Assembly (NCBI GenBank): GCA_903882805.1
Contig: CAIRYK010000066.1
Span: 1 to 64,000, forward strand
DNA length: 64,000 bases
Direction of reading: 5' to 3'
DNA from: an uncultured Bacteroidota bacterium
GTDB taxonomy: Bacteria > Bacteroidota > Bacteroidia > Chitinophagales > Chitinophagaceae
Part shown: piece by piece, positions 27,006 through 37,700 of the stretch
How positions within the stretch are numbered: position 1 is the first letter of the stretch
Layout of the letters: each line of letters begins with the position of its first letter
Program-made: the position numbers and the translations under genes
Notes under the pieces: model-generated
Database searches by the model: none
The model's input: only the letters and a program-made list of their open reading frames with translations
Told to the model about the DNA's origin: nothing

Positions 27006-28289
27006 TTACAAATTGTTGTTCGTAAACACAGGCTGCGCGCCGCATTGGCGTAGATCCTTGAAAAATGCAGGGTATGATTTATTAACCGATTCTGAGTAGG
27101 TTATTTCTACAGGTCCATTTGCGCGCAAAGCGCCTACGGCTGCTGCCATAACTATACGATGGTCTTTGAAAGAGTCGATGATAGTGCCTTGCAGGTAACG
27201 TCCTCCCACGATGCTCAAAATGTCGTCCTCAATCGAAAATTGAACATCAAAGTCCCAAAGCATATCCGCTATGCTTTCCACTCGGTTACTTTCTTTGGTA
27301 AAAAGCCTGTGCACACCCTTTATGTTGCTTTCGCCCTCGCAAAATGCAGCCAGTATTGCCAATATGGGGAACAAGTCAGGGCTGTGAGTAGCGTCAATGT
27401 CGAATGCCCGCATTAGCGAAGCGGAAGTACTTATTGTTTTATCTGTTATGTGCAAGTTGGCGCCTGCCAGTGTTAGCGCTTCAAGAATTGCTTTATCGGC
27501 CTGTGCCGATTGCGCGGATAAATTGCTGACGGTAACACTACCTGCCAACGCCCCTGCCACCAATAAATTAGCTGCGCCGCTCCAATCGCCTTCAATATCG
27601 ATAGCTACTTTTTCTGTATGTATAAACTTGTTTGGGTCGATGATAAAACGCCTATGGTACAAATTGGTAACCGGCCACCCAAAGTGTTTCAGTACCTCTA
27701 TGGTAAGATCTATGTAGGGTTTGCTTTTTAGATTTGAAACTTCTACCGTTATAGGTTCTGTTGCTGCCGCACACAAAGCAAATAGCAGTCCGCTTAAAAA
27801 CTGCGATCCATGAGCGGCATCAACAGCAATAGAACGCGGAACGATAGGTCCCTTTACCGTAAATGGAATATACCCTCTAAAGTCGGGTATTGCAACCCCC
27901 AGCAACTCTAAAGCCTCTGCTACACCATCCATTGGTCGGCGCAATAGCGATTCCTTTCCGTTTATGCGCATCGGCGTTGCAGATAGGGCGGCTATTGGGG
28001 TGAAAAGCCGCGCAGCAAGTCCGCTTTCATTGCAGCTAATATAACTGGTTTTGGAATTTAGTCCATTACTGTTTACCGTAATGGCTGTGTTAGTAACCGA
28101 TGTCAGCGTTGCTCCAAGTTGTGTAATGATTTGTCTGGCAGCGAGTTCGTCGTCCGATGCGCCGGAGAAGTTGATAACTGTTTCTCCCCTGTGTAGCAGC
28201 GCTGCCGCATACGCCCTTTGTGTCATGCTTTTAGATGGCGGTGCGCTCACTGCGCCACTAATGCTGCCGGGTTCAATTATTACTTTCAT
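27006..28289 (-). CDS. aroA: 3-phosphoshikimate 1-carboxyvinyltransferase (EPSP synthase)
   Basis: Sixth step of the shikimate pathway: transfers enolpyruvyl from PEP to shikimate-3-phosphate. I use the ATG at 28289 (427 residues, MKVIIEPGSISGAVSAPPSKSMTQRAYAAALL) rather than the in-frame ATG at 28325, because family members begin just before this strand and the overlap with aroB shrinks to 17 bases. Visible motifs are PPSKSMTQR, SGLAARLFTP, LLRRPMDG, DAAHGSQFLSGLLFAL, DIEGDWSGAANLLVAGAL and FKDHRIVMAAAVGAL. It overlaps the end of aroB, so the two are translationally coupled. Confidence 0.95.
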   Translation of the reverse strand: MKVIIEPGSISGAVSAPPSKSMTQRAYAAALLHRGETVINFSGASDDELAARQIITQLGATLTSVTNTAITVNSNGLNSKTSYISCNESGLAARLFTPIAALSATPMRINGKESLLRRPMDGVAEALELLGVAIPDFRGYIPFTVKGPIVPRSIAVDAAHGSQFLSGLLFALCAAATEPITVEVSNLKSKPYIDLTIEVLKHFGWPVTNLYHRRFIIDPNKFIHTEKVAIDIEGDWSGAANLLVAGALAGSVTVSNLSAQSAQADKAILEALTLAGANLHITDKTISTSASLMRAFDIDATHSPDLFPILAILAAFCEGESNIKGVHRLFTKESNRVESIADMLWDFDVQFSIEDDILSIVGGRYLQGTIIDSFKDHRIVMAAAVGALRANGPVEITYSESVNKSYPAFFKDLRQCGAQPVFTNNNL

Positions 28290-29307
28290 AAGCGATGAGG
28301 GCGTTTTCAATGGTGTTGAGCGCAAGCGGCATGATCACAGCATCGCCTATATCGTTAAGTAAAATATAGTCAATTTGGTTGTCGTGCCGTTTTTTGTCCA
28401 TACTTAGTATTTGCATAGCTTTTCGGGCGTCCAGTTTTATACTTACGGGTAAATGGTATCGCTGTAATATCTTTTTTATTCGTTTCGTAACTGCTTCGGA
28501 TAGTCCGGTTTGTTGCTCTGCTATCAAGCAGGCTATCACCATACCTACCGCCACGGCTTTACCATGCGGTAGTTCATAAAGGTTCTCAATGGCATGCGCT
28601 GCAGTGTGGCCAAAATTCAGCAGCTTTCTGATCCCGGTTTCTTTTTCGTCTGCTATTACTGTTTTGTTTTTCCATCCGGCGCAGCGTTCTATAAGTAGGT
28701 TAAGCGCTACGGTGTTTTGTTTGTAATAAGAAATGGAATGTTGTTCCAGTTCATCGAGCATCGGCGCATCGAAAATACATGCGTATTTGATTATTTCGGC
28801 AAATCCATTGCTCCATTCGGTTTCGGGTAGCGTTTGCAGAAAATGAGTATCAAACAGAATAAAATTTGGTTGGGCTATCAGGCCAATTATATTTTTATAC
28901 AAGCCCACATTCACCCCGTTTTTGCCGCCAATTGCCGCATCAACCATAGCTAGCAGAGTTGTTGGTACAAAACCAAAGCTGACGCCGCGCATATAAACGG
29001 ATGCCAAAAAACCGACAATATCGGTAATCACACCGCCTCCAACGCCTATTACAGTTGTTTTGCGCGTAGCCTCTACTTGTAGCAACTCCTTTGTGAGGGT
29101 GGTTATTGTTGCAATAGTTTTATTGCTCTCGCCATGTTGTATAACTACCACTGTGCATTTTTTGAAATATCCAGCATAGATAGCGGCTAAATGATCGTTG
29201 GTAATTATTACAACTTTTTCCGTGTCGCAAATACCCCAAAGTGCGTTGAATTCGCCATCGAAATAAAAATTTACCGTACCTGATGGGAAATTGACCTGTT
29301 GCAGCAT
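28273..29307 (-). CDS. aroB: 3-dehydroquinate synthase
   Basis: Second step of the shikimate pathway: converts DAHP to 3-dehydroquinate with NAD+ and a divalent metal. A 344-residue protein with the family signatures GVGGGVITDIVGFLASVYMRGV and FVPTTLLAMVDAAIGGKNGVN, metal-ligand region NGFAEIIKYA, and LLNFGHTAAHAIENL with GKAVAVGMV. First gene of the aroB-aroA pair. A TATTTTTG sequence (29320-29313, minus strand) resembles a -7 element but is only 6 bases from the ATG, so I do not assign it. Confidence 0.95.
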   Translation of the reverse strand: MLQQVNFPSGTVNFYFDGEFNALWGICDTEKVVIITNDHLAAIYAGYFKKCTVVVIQHGESNKTIATITTLTKELLQVEATRKTTVIGVGGGVITDIVGFLASVYMRGVSFGFVPTTLLAMVDAAIGGKNGVNVGLYKNIIGLIAQPNFILFDTHFLQTLPETEWSNGFAEIIKYACIFDAPMLDELEQHSISYYKQNTVALNLLIERCAGWKNKTVIADEKETGIRKLLNFGHTAAHAIENLYELPHGKAVAVGMVIACLIAEQQTGLSEAVTKRIKKILQRYHLPVSIKLDARKAMQILSMDKKRHDNQIDYILLNDIGDAVIMPLALNTIENALIAYESNN

Positions 29308-29382
29308 AAATGCAAAAATAGGGGGTTAGCGCTTAGCGATAGTTCAAAAAATACAAAAGCAAGCTATAGAAAAGGGCATAAA

Positions 29383-29407
29383 AAAAGACGGAGGATATCC
29401 GTCTTTT
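29383..29407 (-). terminator. Rho-independent terminator of the small secreted-protein gene
   Basis: A 10-bp stem (29383-29392 with 29398-29407) with a 5-base loop; on the minus strand it is followed by a run of T (complement of 29380-29386). It lies 18 bases beyond the stop at 29425 and insulates aroB. Confidence 0.8.
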
Positions 29408-29424
29408 CAAACAAAAAATATTGA

Positions 29425-29889
29425 CTACAGTTTTGGATGAACTTCATTGCATTCGCATTCATCTGGTTCCTGCAAAAAGCGTTCAAGACGTTCCTGAAGC
29501 GTAAATTTAACTGATGAACCATTGGCATAATCAATGCCGCTAATAATCCAATGGTCGCCAATAGGAACGCATATATAGAGGATAGCTATGTTGCTGCGGT
29601 CTATCACATCGCCCTGAATTTTACCCTCCTTTTCAATTATTTTATTAAAAACTTCTGAGTAAAATTTGTAATGAATTTTTGTAATTTTCTTGTCTGACAG
29701 ATTTTTGATTTTTACATCAAAGCGTTGTTGTTCGCACTCAAAACAATGGGCGCACTGTCTTTTGAACGAGCAGAGGTTGAAAATCTTACCATGTTTCAGA
29801 TAGTCGGTAGCCTTGCTGTCTTGTGCATAACCTATAGCAGATAGCAGCAGCAGTGGAATAAAAAGGAAACTTTTGAGATTCAAAGACAT
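29425..29889 (-). CDS. Small secreted cysteine-containing protein, unknown function
   Basis: A 154-residue protein with a clear signal peptide (1-22, LLLLSAIGYAQ). The body is beta-strand rich and includes a cluster of cysteines (LCSFKRQCAHCFECEQQRFDV) plus CVPIGDHW and a C-terminal DECECNEV pair. The CxxCxxC-like cluster could bind metal or form disulfides. FDVKIKNLSDKKITKIHYKFYSEVFN looks like an immunoglobulin-type strand pattern. I do not recognise the family. Confidence 0.65.
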   Translation of the reverse strand: MSLNLKSFLFIPLLLLSAIGYAQDSKATDYLKHGKIFNLCSFKRQCAHCFECEQQRFDVKIKNLSDKKITKIHYKFYSEVFNKIIEKEGKIQGDVIDRSNIAILYICVPIGDHWIISGIDYANGSSVKFTLQERLERFLQEPDECECNEVHPKL

Positions 29890-30193
29890 AAAAAAAATGT
29901 GAGTTAATGATTTATAATGAAGTTTGGCGTCAACACACCATCCAAATTAGTATTTGTTCAATCCTAACATTTAAGGATAACTCCAACTAACGTTGTGCTG
30001 CTACAAATATATAAAATGGCTTTTAAAGACAAGGGTTTAGTTTGAATATTTTTAGAAACAGTCGTCAGCGTTTCAAGCAGTTACTGTCCTATTTTGACTA
30101 ATAACGGTCGTATGATATAGTATGTACTAACAATTATTTAGTAAGTTTGTACACGAGTGTTTGTTTCGATGGGCGAATATATTATGCCAAAAA
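29890..30193. other. Intergenic stretch upstream of metK
   Basis: AT-rich DNA with no gene. A second exact TAnnTTTG match (TAAGTTTG, 30142-30149, plus strand) lacks a TTTG at -33 spacing and may be an upstream alternative promoter. I looked for a recognisable SAM-binding riboswitch fold and could not support one. Confidence 0.4.
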
Positions 30194-30224
30194 TTTGAAA
30201 TGCACCTAAAGTAGTATACATTTG
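30194..30224 (+). promoter_or_regulatory. Bacteroidota-type promoter of metK
   Basis: TTTG (30194-30197), 19-base spacer, then TACATTTG (30217-30224): a full match to the primary-sigma consensus. It predicts a start near 30230 and a leader of about 40 bases before the ATG at 30273. Confidence 0.7.
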
Positions 30225-30272
30225 CACCCAAATTCGAAAATTAAGTTTAATTTTTAAAAACGTAAATCAAAA

Positions 30273-31523
30273 ATGTCGTATCTTTTCACATCAGAATCAG
30301 TATCTGAAGGACATCCGGATAAAGTCGCCGACCAGATATCAGACGCGCTCGTTGATAATTTCCTTGCGTGGGATCCACAGGCTAAAATAGCCTGCGAAAC
30401 ATTAGTTACTACCGGTCAGGTGGTTCTTGCAGGCGAGGTTAAGTGTAATACTTATATAGATGTACAGACCATTGCCCGCGAAGTTATTGCCCGCATTGGT
30501 TACACTAAGAGCGAATATATGTTTGAAGCTCACTCATGCGGCGTTTTGTCTGCAATCCACGAGCAGTCAGCAGATATCAATCAAGGTGTTGATAAGCAAA
30601 ATAAAGAAGAGCAAGGCGCTGGCGATCAGGGTATGATGTTCGGTTACGCTACAAACGAAACTGACAACTACATGCCGCTCGCGCTCGACCTCGCACACAA
30701 TCTGTTGTTGCAGTTGGCGGCTATCCGCAAAGAAGGTAAGGAAATGACCTACCTCCGTCCGGATGCTAAGAGCCAGGTAACATTGGAATACAGTGACGAC
30801 AACAAACCAGTTCGTATTGATGCAATCGTTATTTCTACACAGCACGACGATTTCGCTGAAGAAAAAGCAATGCAGGAAACTATCAAGAACGACGTTGTAA
30901 ATATTTTGATACCACGCGTATTGACTAGCTATCCTCAGTACGTTCATTTGTTCAACGAAAACATCAAGTATCACATCAACCCAACCGGTAAATTTGTTAT
31001 CGGAGGTCCTCATGGCGATACAGGTCTTACAGGTCGTAAAATCATCGTTGATACTTATGGCGGTAAAGGCGCACATGGCGGCGGCGCATTCTCTGGTAAA
31101 GATCCGAGCAAGGTTGACCGTTCTGCGGCATATGCTACGCGTCACATTGCTAAGAATCTGGTTGCAGCAGGCGTTTGCGACGAAGTTCTGGTACAGGTTT
31201 CTTACGCTATCGGCGTGGCACAGCCAATGGGTATCTACATTCAGACCTACGGCACTGCAAAAGTTCCAATGAATGATGGTCATATTGCTAAAATCGTAAG
31301 CGAAGTTTTCGATATGCGCCCTTACTTCATCGAGCAGCGTCTGAAACTCCGTCAACCAATGTACAGCGAAGCAGCAGCTTATGGCCACATGGGTCGTACT
31401 CCGGTAACGGTTTCTAAAACTTTCAAAGCAGCAGGCGGCGACGCTAAAACTATGGAAGTTGAATTGTTTACATGGGAAAAACTGGACTACGTAGAAAAAG
31501 TAAAAGCTGCGTTCAATATTTAA
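30273..31523 (+). CDS. metK: S-adenosylmethionine synthetase
   Basis: Makes S-adenosylmethionine from ATP and methionine in the cytoplasm; SAM is also the methyl donor for the methyltransferase domain at 12.6-16.5 kb. A 416-residue protein with [37 protein letters not shown], the P-loop-like [22 protein letters not shown] and [24 protein letters not shown]. Length is normal. Codon use is visibly different from the neighbours (more regular, fewer AT codons), as expected for a highly expressed gene. Monocistronic, with its own promoter and terminator. Confidence 0.98.
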   Translation: MSYLFTSESVSEGHPDKVADQISDALVDNFLAWDPQAKIACETLVTTGQVVLAGEVKCNTYIDVQTIAREVIARIGYTKSEYMFEAHSCGVLSAIHEQSADINQGVDKQNKEEQGAGDQGMMFGYATNETDNYMPLALDLAHNLLLQLAAIRKEGKEMTYLRPDAKSQVTLEYSDDNKPVRIDAIVISTQHDDFAEEKAMQETIKNDVVNILIPRVLTSYPQYVHLFNENIKYHINPTGKFVIGGPHGDTGLTGRKIIVDTYGGKGAHGGGAFSGKDPSKVDRSAAYATRHIAKNLVAAGVCDEVLVQVSYAIGVAQPMGIYIQTYGTAKVPMNDGHIAKIVSEVFDMRPYFIEQRLKLRQPMYSEAAAYGHMGRTPVTVSKTFKAAGGDAKTMEVELFTWEKLDYVEKVKAAFNI

Positions 31524-31561
31524 TTTGAGTAACAGTTCATATATTTTGCTTTATAGCACAG

Positions 31562-31591
31562 AAAGCCGCCCTTCTACTGGGCGGCTTTTCT
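31562..31591 (+). terminator. Rho-independent terminator of metK
   Basis: A 10-bp GC-rich stem (31562-31571 with 31579-31588) and 7-base loop, followed by TTCTATAT, 38 bases after the stop. Confidence 0.8.
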
Positions 31592-31691
31592 ATATCCACT
31601 GAGCCCTTGTAGCGTAGTTGGCATATGAAGTTTAGGTAAATGCAGACAGGTAACAATTGTAGCGCTATTTTTACACCATCAACAAAGCAAT

Positions 31692-32474
31692 ATGGAAGCG
31701 AAGAAACCGGTAATATTAATAACTAACGACGATGGTATTACCGCTAATGGCATTAAAGCGTTGGTAGATGCAGTAAGGGATCTCGGGCAGGTGTATGTAG
31801 TGGCCCCAGACAGTCCGCAATCTGGTATGGGACACGCCATTACTATTGGCAGTCCGTTGCGGATGCATAAGGTAGAAATGTTTGATGGAATAGAATCGTG
31901 GGAGTGTAGCGGCACTCCTGTAGACTGTGTGAAACTGGCGCGAGATATGGTGATGCACGCAAAACCCGATTTATGCCTGAGTGGCATAAATCATGGCGCT
32001 AACCATTCCATAAATGTGATTTATTCAGGTACAATGAGCGCTGCGATGGAAGCTGCAATAGAGGGTATTCCGTCTATCGGATTTTCGTCGCTCGATTACA
32101 GTTTTGATGCTGATTTTACAATTGCAAAAAAAGTGGTTCGCGAACTGGTAATCAGGTTTCTTGCTAATAAAATGCCGGATCATACATTGCTCAATGTCAA
32201 TATCCCCGTTGTTTCAGAAGCAGACTTTAAAGGAGTAAAGATTTGCAGGCAAGCGCAGGCTCGGTGGGAAGAAAATTTTGATAAACGTACCGATCCCCGC
32301 GGGCAGGATTACTACTGGATGGTAGGTAAATTTGTGAATATGGACAAAGAATCCGGGACAGATGTTGAGGCGCTGAAACAGGGCTACGCTTCGGTAGTGC
32401 CTGTAACAATAGACTTCACGAATCATAAAATGAAAAGCTGGTTGGAAAAGGAATGGGGGCAAATAGTTGAATAA
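31692..32474 (+). CDS. surE: 5'/3'-nucleotidase SurE
   Basis: A 260-residue metal-dependent phosphatase acting on nucleoside monophosphates; linked to stationary-phase survival in other bacteria. Catalytic metal ligands D13 and D14 in LITNDDGI, S44 in APDSPQSGMGHAIT, and the NHGANHSINVIYSGTMSAAMEA loop are intact. The N-terminal Rossmann-like half and the C-terminal swap region are both present. The next gene, anmK, follows in the same direction after 69 bases. Confidence 0.96.
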   Translation: MEAKKPVILITNDDGITANGIKALVDAVRDLGQVYVVAPDSPQSGMGHAITIGSPLRMHKVEMFDGIESWECSGTPVDCVKLARDMVMHAKPDLCLSGINHGANHSINVIYSGTMSAAMEAAIEGIPSIGFSSLDYSFDADFTIAKKVVRELVIRFLANKMPDHTLLNVNIPVVSEADFKGVKICRQAQARWEENFDKRTDPRGQDYYWMVGKFVNMDKESGTDVEALKQGYASVVPVTIDFTNHKMKSWLEKEWGQIVE

Positions 32475-32543
32475 GGAAGTTATAGAGTAACAAACGGGTT
32501 AGGTTTACGGAAAGAAATTTGAATCATAGATAAAGTATCAGTA

Positions 32544-33632
32544 ATGGTATACAGAGTAATTGGACTGATGTCCGGTAGTTCGTTAGATGGATTAGATATT
32601 GCGCATGTTCAATTGGATGAAGTTCGGGGTAAATGGAGTTTTCAAATATTACACTGCAAATGCGTGCATTATAGCGCTGAGTGGCTTGCAGATTTGAAGC
32701 GTGCTACCAATATGCATGTTGGTGAATTTTTAAGGTTGAATAGCAGGTATGGGCGATTTATAGCGCAACAGGTAAATAAGTTCATTGAAGAATTTGATCT
32801 GGAACATCAGGTGCATTTTATTGCATCGCACGGGCATACCGTGTTTCATGAACCCGAAAATGGCGCTACCTGCCAGATAGGCGATGGCGCTACTATAGCC
32901 GCCCTTACGGGATTGCCGGTGATAAGCGATTTGCGCGCTATCGATGTCGCGCTTGGAGGTCAGGGAGCGCCTATAGTGCCCATTGCCGATAAGCTGTTAT
33001 TTGCAGATTATGACTTTTTACTCAATATTGGCGGTATTGCAAATATTACTGTTGCTAATGGCGTTGAACCAATTGCTTTCGATGTTTGTCCGGCAAATCA
33101 GGTGCTGAATGCTCTTGCAGAACGCGAGGGTAAAGCAATGGATGAAGGCGGAACTATGGCGGCGGTTGGCAATGTGTTGGGCGCTGTGTTACGCGATCTT
33201 AATGGATTGGCCTACTATCATGTGCCGGCGCCAAAGTCGCTGAGTAACGAAGTATCGCGAGATATGATATTCCCCAAATTGCTGGAGAGCGAGCATAGTG
33301 TGTACGATTTGCTGCATACTTATACACAACACATTGCAGACAAGGTTGCAGCGGCTATTGCACTGTATCCGCAACAAAAACAACAGTCTAAAATGCTCAT
33401 TACTGGAGGAGGCGCTTTCAATGGATTTTTAGTACACCTTATCGAAAGAGCTGTTATCGAACAAGGCGTCGTTGTAGAAATTCCGTCGCCGGAGATTGTT
33501 ATGTACAAAGAGTCTGTTGCCATGGCATTGGTAGGCGCGCTCAGGTGGCGAGAGGAAGTAAATGTAATGAGTAGCGTAACCGGAGCTAAAAGCGATAGTG
33601 TAGGCGGAGCTTTGTGGTTGGGATTGATTTAG
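32544..33632 (+). CDS. anmK: Anhydro-N-acetylmuramic acid kinase
   Basis: Phosphorylates and hydrolyses 1,6-anhydro-MurNAc in peptidoglycan recycling. A 362-residue member of the ASKHA fold: GLMSGSSLDGLDIAHV is the ATP phosphate-1 loop; FIASHGHTVFHEP, QIGDGATIAALTGLPVISDLRAIDVALGGQGAPIVP and FLLNIGGIANITV are family blocks; LITGGGAFNGFLVHLI is the adenosine loop. Complete. It may be cotranscribed with surE; a strong terminator follows. Confidence 0.95.
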   Translation: MVYRVIGLMSGSSLDGLDIAHVQLDEVRGKWSFQILHCKCVHYSAEWLADLKRATNMHVGEFLRLNSRYGRFIAQQVNKFIEEFDLEHQVHFIASHGHTVFHEPENGATCQIGDGATIAALTGLPVISDLRAIDVALGGQGAPIVPIADKLLFADYDFLLNIGGIANITVANGVEPIAFDVCPANQVLNALAEREGKAMDEGGTMAAVGNVLGAVLRDLNGLAYYHVPAPKSLSNEVSRDMIFPKLLESEHSVYDLLHTYTQHIADKVAAAIALYPQQKQQSKMLITGGGAFNGFLVHLIERAVIEQGVVVEIPSPEIVMYKESVAMALVGALRWREEVNVMSSVTGAKSDSVGGALWLGLI

Positions 33633-33650
33633 GATATTTATTGCATCTAT

Positions 33651-33688
33651 ATATAACAAAACCGCCTTCAAGGGCGGTTTTGTTATAT
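33651..33688. terminator. Bidirectional terminator between anmK and the carboxypeptidase-regulatory-like gene
   Basis: A perfect 16-bp inverted repeat (33651-33666 with 33673-33688), loop TTCAAG, with A/T-rich outer arms so that both strands end in a U-rich tract. It lies between two convergent stops (33632 and 33714). Confidence 0.88.
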
Positions 33689-33713
33689 ATAATATGATGT
33701 TTATGTGGTGTTT

Positions 33714-34253
33714 CTATTGTTTTTGCGGTATGCGTTTAAATCCTGTAATGTTGCTCTTGTATTCGTAAGTTTCTACAATCGGGAATTTAGATCGGTTGTC
33801 GTCATCCATTTTGGGTAGGTAGAAATCAACCTTTGTAATTAAGTCGCCTGCAACCGGAATTTCAGTAGTAATACTTACTCTGTGTCCTTCTTTTTTGCCT
33901 TTCATATTGTAACGGCCTGGGCTAAGCAAAGGGAAACGGTAGTAACCTTCTTCGTCGCTTATGGTTTCGTCTACAACTTCTTCGTTTCGCAGCAAAACGA
34001 CTTTGACCCCTTTTAGCGGCAATAATGATCCCATAATTCTACCTTCTATCGCTCCCAACCCATTTTCAGGCGCCGGACACTCGGATGAGTTAGTTTGCAC
34101 TGTATTAATTCCATCATTTGTAGTAGCAATTGACTTTTGTTGAATGCCAATTATGCAGAAAGCAGCAATTAGCAACGCCAGCGCCACTGTTCGTTTCCCA
34201 GAGTCCTTTACATTAGGCCGGATAGCCGAAACTGTTTTAAACAATGAAGTCAT
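33714..34253 (-). CDS. Membrane-anchored protein with a carboxypeptidase-regulatory-like (CarboxypepD_reg) domain
   Basis: A 179-residue protein: a basic N-terminus (1-21), one hydrophobic segment (about 22-44), then a periplasmic part. Residues 66-145 form a prealbumin-like beta-sandwich: GAIEGRIMGSLLPLKGVKVVLLRNEEVVDETISDEEGYYRFPLLSPGRYNMKGKKEGHR is the usual CarboxypepD_reg pattern (G-x-[VI]-x-D-x2-G-x-Y/F-x-F-x2-L). Such domains are stability or carbohydrate-binding modules, not enzymes. Function unknown. Confidence 0.75.
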   Translation of the reverse strand: MTSLFKTVSAIRPNVKDSGKRTVALALLIAAFCIIGIQQKSIATTNDGINTVQTNSSECPAPENGLGAIEGRIMGSLLPLKGVKVVLLRNEEVVDETISDEEGYYRFPLLSPGRYNMKGKKEGHRVSITTEIPVAGDLITKVDFYLPKMDDDNRSKFPIVETYEYKSNITGFKRIPQKQ

Positions 34254-34719
34254 AAAATAAAGAGGTATCGCAGAGGCTCAGCGACTTATTTTTCCATAAA
34301 GATAAGTTTATTTCCATGAATTTTTGGAGCGCTGCATTTTATTGATAGGCGTCTGTTCATTTATCAAATTCTACGATTTTTCGATTGTTATTTTTATTAT
34401 TTATTCGCATATTAAATTGCTGTGTTTGCCGCATGTGTAACGACGTGCATAGAAAGCGATTATTTAGTGAGCCATGAATTGAAATGCATAGGCGATTGTT
34501 CTAATTATTTTGCAAGGATTAAAATGTGCATTTTGTGATAAAAAATGTGCGGTTTTTGACTAGAAAAATGTAGAAAACCAATTCATAAATCTTATATTTG
34601 GAAGTAGTATTTAGTAGTTGGTCGCAACATTGTTAAGAAAATGCTATTTACTCGATATTTTTTTGCCGCAAAAATTGTTATTTTTCTCTTTTTTATTTCC
34701 TAATGGTTAAATAATACGC
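34254..34719. other. Intergenic region upstream of the giant Ig-repeat gene
   Basis: Strongly AT-rich, 466 bases, no gene. TATATTTG at 34593-34600 (plus strand) is an exact TAnnTTTG match, giving a leader of about 110 bases before the ATG at 34720, but the TTTG at 34555-34558 is too far for a -33 element. A long untranslated leader could carry post-transcriptional control of this expensive protein (inference). Confidence 0.4.
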
Positions 34720-37700
34720 ATGAACTACAAACTATCGACCCTACTATTGGTCCTACTTCTTGCAATAGGTTGGACAGGCTTCTCTCAAACCACTACTTAC
34801 AACTATACCGGTTCGGTACAGACATATGTTGTCCCCGGCGGATTGAGTAGTATTACGGTTACTGCTCAAGGCGCAAAGGGTGGATTGAATTCCACCGAAC
34901 TTTCGACACTTTGCTCAGGTACTCTGCCCGACCGGCCCGGTTATGGCGCTTGTGTTGTATGTACGCTTGCCGTTGTTTCGGGACAGGTATTAAATATTTA
35001 CGTAGGCGGCCGCGGGGGTGATGGAACCCGCGTAGGTTGCACCGCGTCTGCAGGTATTGGCGGATATAATGGCGGCGCCAATGGGGCCGTTGGTTATGGA
35101 CCGTACTCTGGCGGCGGCGGCGGCGGCGCATCCGATATTAGAATTGGCGGTACCGCTTTTTCTGATAGGGTGGTAGTAGCAGGCGGCGGCGGCGGCGCAG
35201 GCGGTAACTACTACTACAGCACAGATTACGAACGCGGCGGAGATGGCGGCACAACTACCGGCGAAGACGGTTATGGCGGCGGTAGTCCGCACGTTAGCGG
35301 CGGCGCTTATGGCGGCGGCCCATCCAGCGGAGGAGCTCCTGGTTCTTACTCTGGTTGGACTACCGGAACAGCTGGTTCTTTTGGATTAGGCGGCGCAGCT
35401 GGTAGCCCATCGGGCGGCGGCGGCGGCGGCGGCGGATGGTATGGCGGCGGCGGCGGATGCTGGGGCGGCGGCGGCGGCGGTTCGAGCTACACAAGTTCTT
35501 CAATAGCTACCAATGTAGCGCATACACGCGGTTGCAACTCTGTAGGCGATGGCGTTGTAACCATTACTCCAAACTGTTCAGCAGGCACTATCGGTGGCCC
35601 CTTGGTTATTTGTCCTGGCACTACCGGCACACTTACCAATGGCGTAAGCGGCGGCACCTGGACCAGCAGTAATACAGTGGTAGCTACTATAGGTTCTACA
35701 ACCGGCGACATAGTAGGGGTTTCAGCAGGTACATCTATGATAACTTATTTTGTAACGTTGCCCTGCGGCAGCGTGTTTTCTACAGCTGTCCTTCGTGTGA
35801 ATCCAAGCCCAGGCCCCATTAGCGGCACAACAACCATGTGCGTTGGTTTAACAACTACGCTTACAGATGGCGGCGGCGGCACCTGGGCCAGTAGCAATAC
35901 CGGCGTAGCAACGGTGGGTAGCAGCACAGGTATTGTTACCGGTGTATCGGCAGGTACTTCAGTCATTACTTATTCCGTAGGTTTTGGTATGAGTTGCCTT
36001 GCATTTACAACTGTCACAGTCACACCATTGCCGGCGCCCATTACCGGGTCGCTATCTGTATGTGTCGGTTTAACAACTTCGCTAGGAGACGCAACACCGG
36101 GCGGCACATGGAGTAGCGGCAGTACAGGTGTAGCCACAATAGGGTCTGCATCGGGCATAGCTACAGGTGTATCAACAGGCACATCTATTATTACTTATAC
36201 AATTGGTACGGGATGTATTATGACTGCAACACTGCTGGTCAATCCACTTCCTGCGCCCATTACCGGGCGACTAAGCATGTGCGTAGGTTTGACCACGAGC
36301 CTAAGCGATGTAACTCCCGGGGGCACATGGAGTAGCGGCAACACTGCCATAGCGACTGTAGGTACATCGAGCGGCATAGTTACAGGCGTGTCTGCGGGCA
36401 CTGCTTTGATAACCTATACTATACCTACAGGTTGTATTATTACCGCCATGGTTACGGTCAATCCATTACCATTACCTATTACCGGTACATTAAATGTATG
36501 TGTAGGGCTTACAACTACACTTGGCGATCCCACTCCCGGTGGTACATGGAGTAGCAGCAATCTTGGTGTTGCCACCATAGGTTCATTGTCTGGTATTGCT
36601 ACCGGGGTAACTGCAGGTACTGCAATAATTACCTACACAATCGGTTCTACCTGTATTATAACAGCAACCTTACTTGTAAATCCTTTGCCAACAGTTATTA
36701 CCGGTTTATCTTCGGTTTGTGTGGCTGCAACTATCACACTCACCGACGGAACACCCGGCGGAGTATGGTCGAGCAGTAACACTGCCGTAGCCACTGTAGG
36801 ATCTTTATCTGGAATAGTTACCGGCGTATCTTCAGGATTAGCTACTATTACCTATCGCTTACCAACAGGCTGTATAACCACCACCGATATTACCGTATAT
36901 CCCATTCCTGCGCCAATAACTGGTATTACCAGCGTTTGCGAAGGGCTTACTCGCACTCTTGCAGATGCTTCTCCCTTTGGCAGCTGGAGCAGTAGCGATG
37001 CAACAATTGCGAGTGTAGACGCTACCACAGGAGTGGTTACCGGCGTTTTAGCAGGTACAGTAACCATTACTTATGCTTATGGCACAGGCTGTGGAGTAAC
37101 AACCACCTTTACTGTTAACCCAAGCCCTAACCCAATAACCGGGGTAACAGCTATTTGCCTGGGCTATACATCATTGCTTACCGATGCAGGCGGCGGCACA
37201 TGGAGCAGCAGCAATACTGCGGTAGCGCCTATAGGATCTACAAGCGGTATAGTATCAGGGTTGACTCTTGGTTTTGCAACTATCACTTATACTTTGCCAA
37301 CTGGTTGTATCACAACGGTATTAGTTACGGTCAATCCTTTGCCAGACCCAATTACTGGCACAACACGGCTGTGCGTAGGCACCACTACAACATTGCGCGA
37401 TGCTGTGCCCGGCGGCGACTGGAGCAGTAGTAATCCCGCGGTAGCGCCTGTTATCACAACGCTCGGGTTGGTTACCGGTCTTTCTGCAGGTACAGCAATA
37501 ATCACTTATACACTTAGTACTGGTTGTTATGTATATACTACAGTTACAGTAATACCTACGCCAGGCGCAATTACGGGTACAGCCAGTTTGTGCGTTGGCG
37601 GTACTACATCTTTATCTAACACAGTTGGGGGCGGCATATGGATCAGTAGTCGCACGGCAGTGGCCACGGTAGGTTCGCTTTCCGGAATTGTTACAGGCGT

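Noticed and set aside
30100-30272. Possible SAM riboswitch upstream of metK
   Set aside because: The predicted leader is only about 40 bases and no conserved riboswitch core could be found by eye.
34859-35711. Several minus-strand frames across the glycine-rich region
   Set aside because: They are complementary-strand reflections of GGC-rich codons of the giant gene; low-complexity products without motifs.
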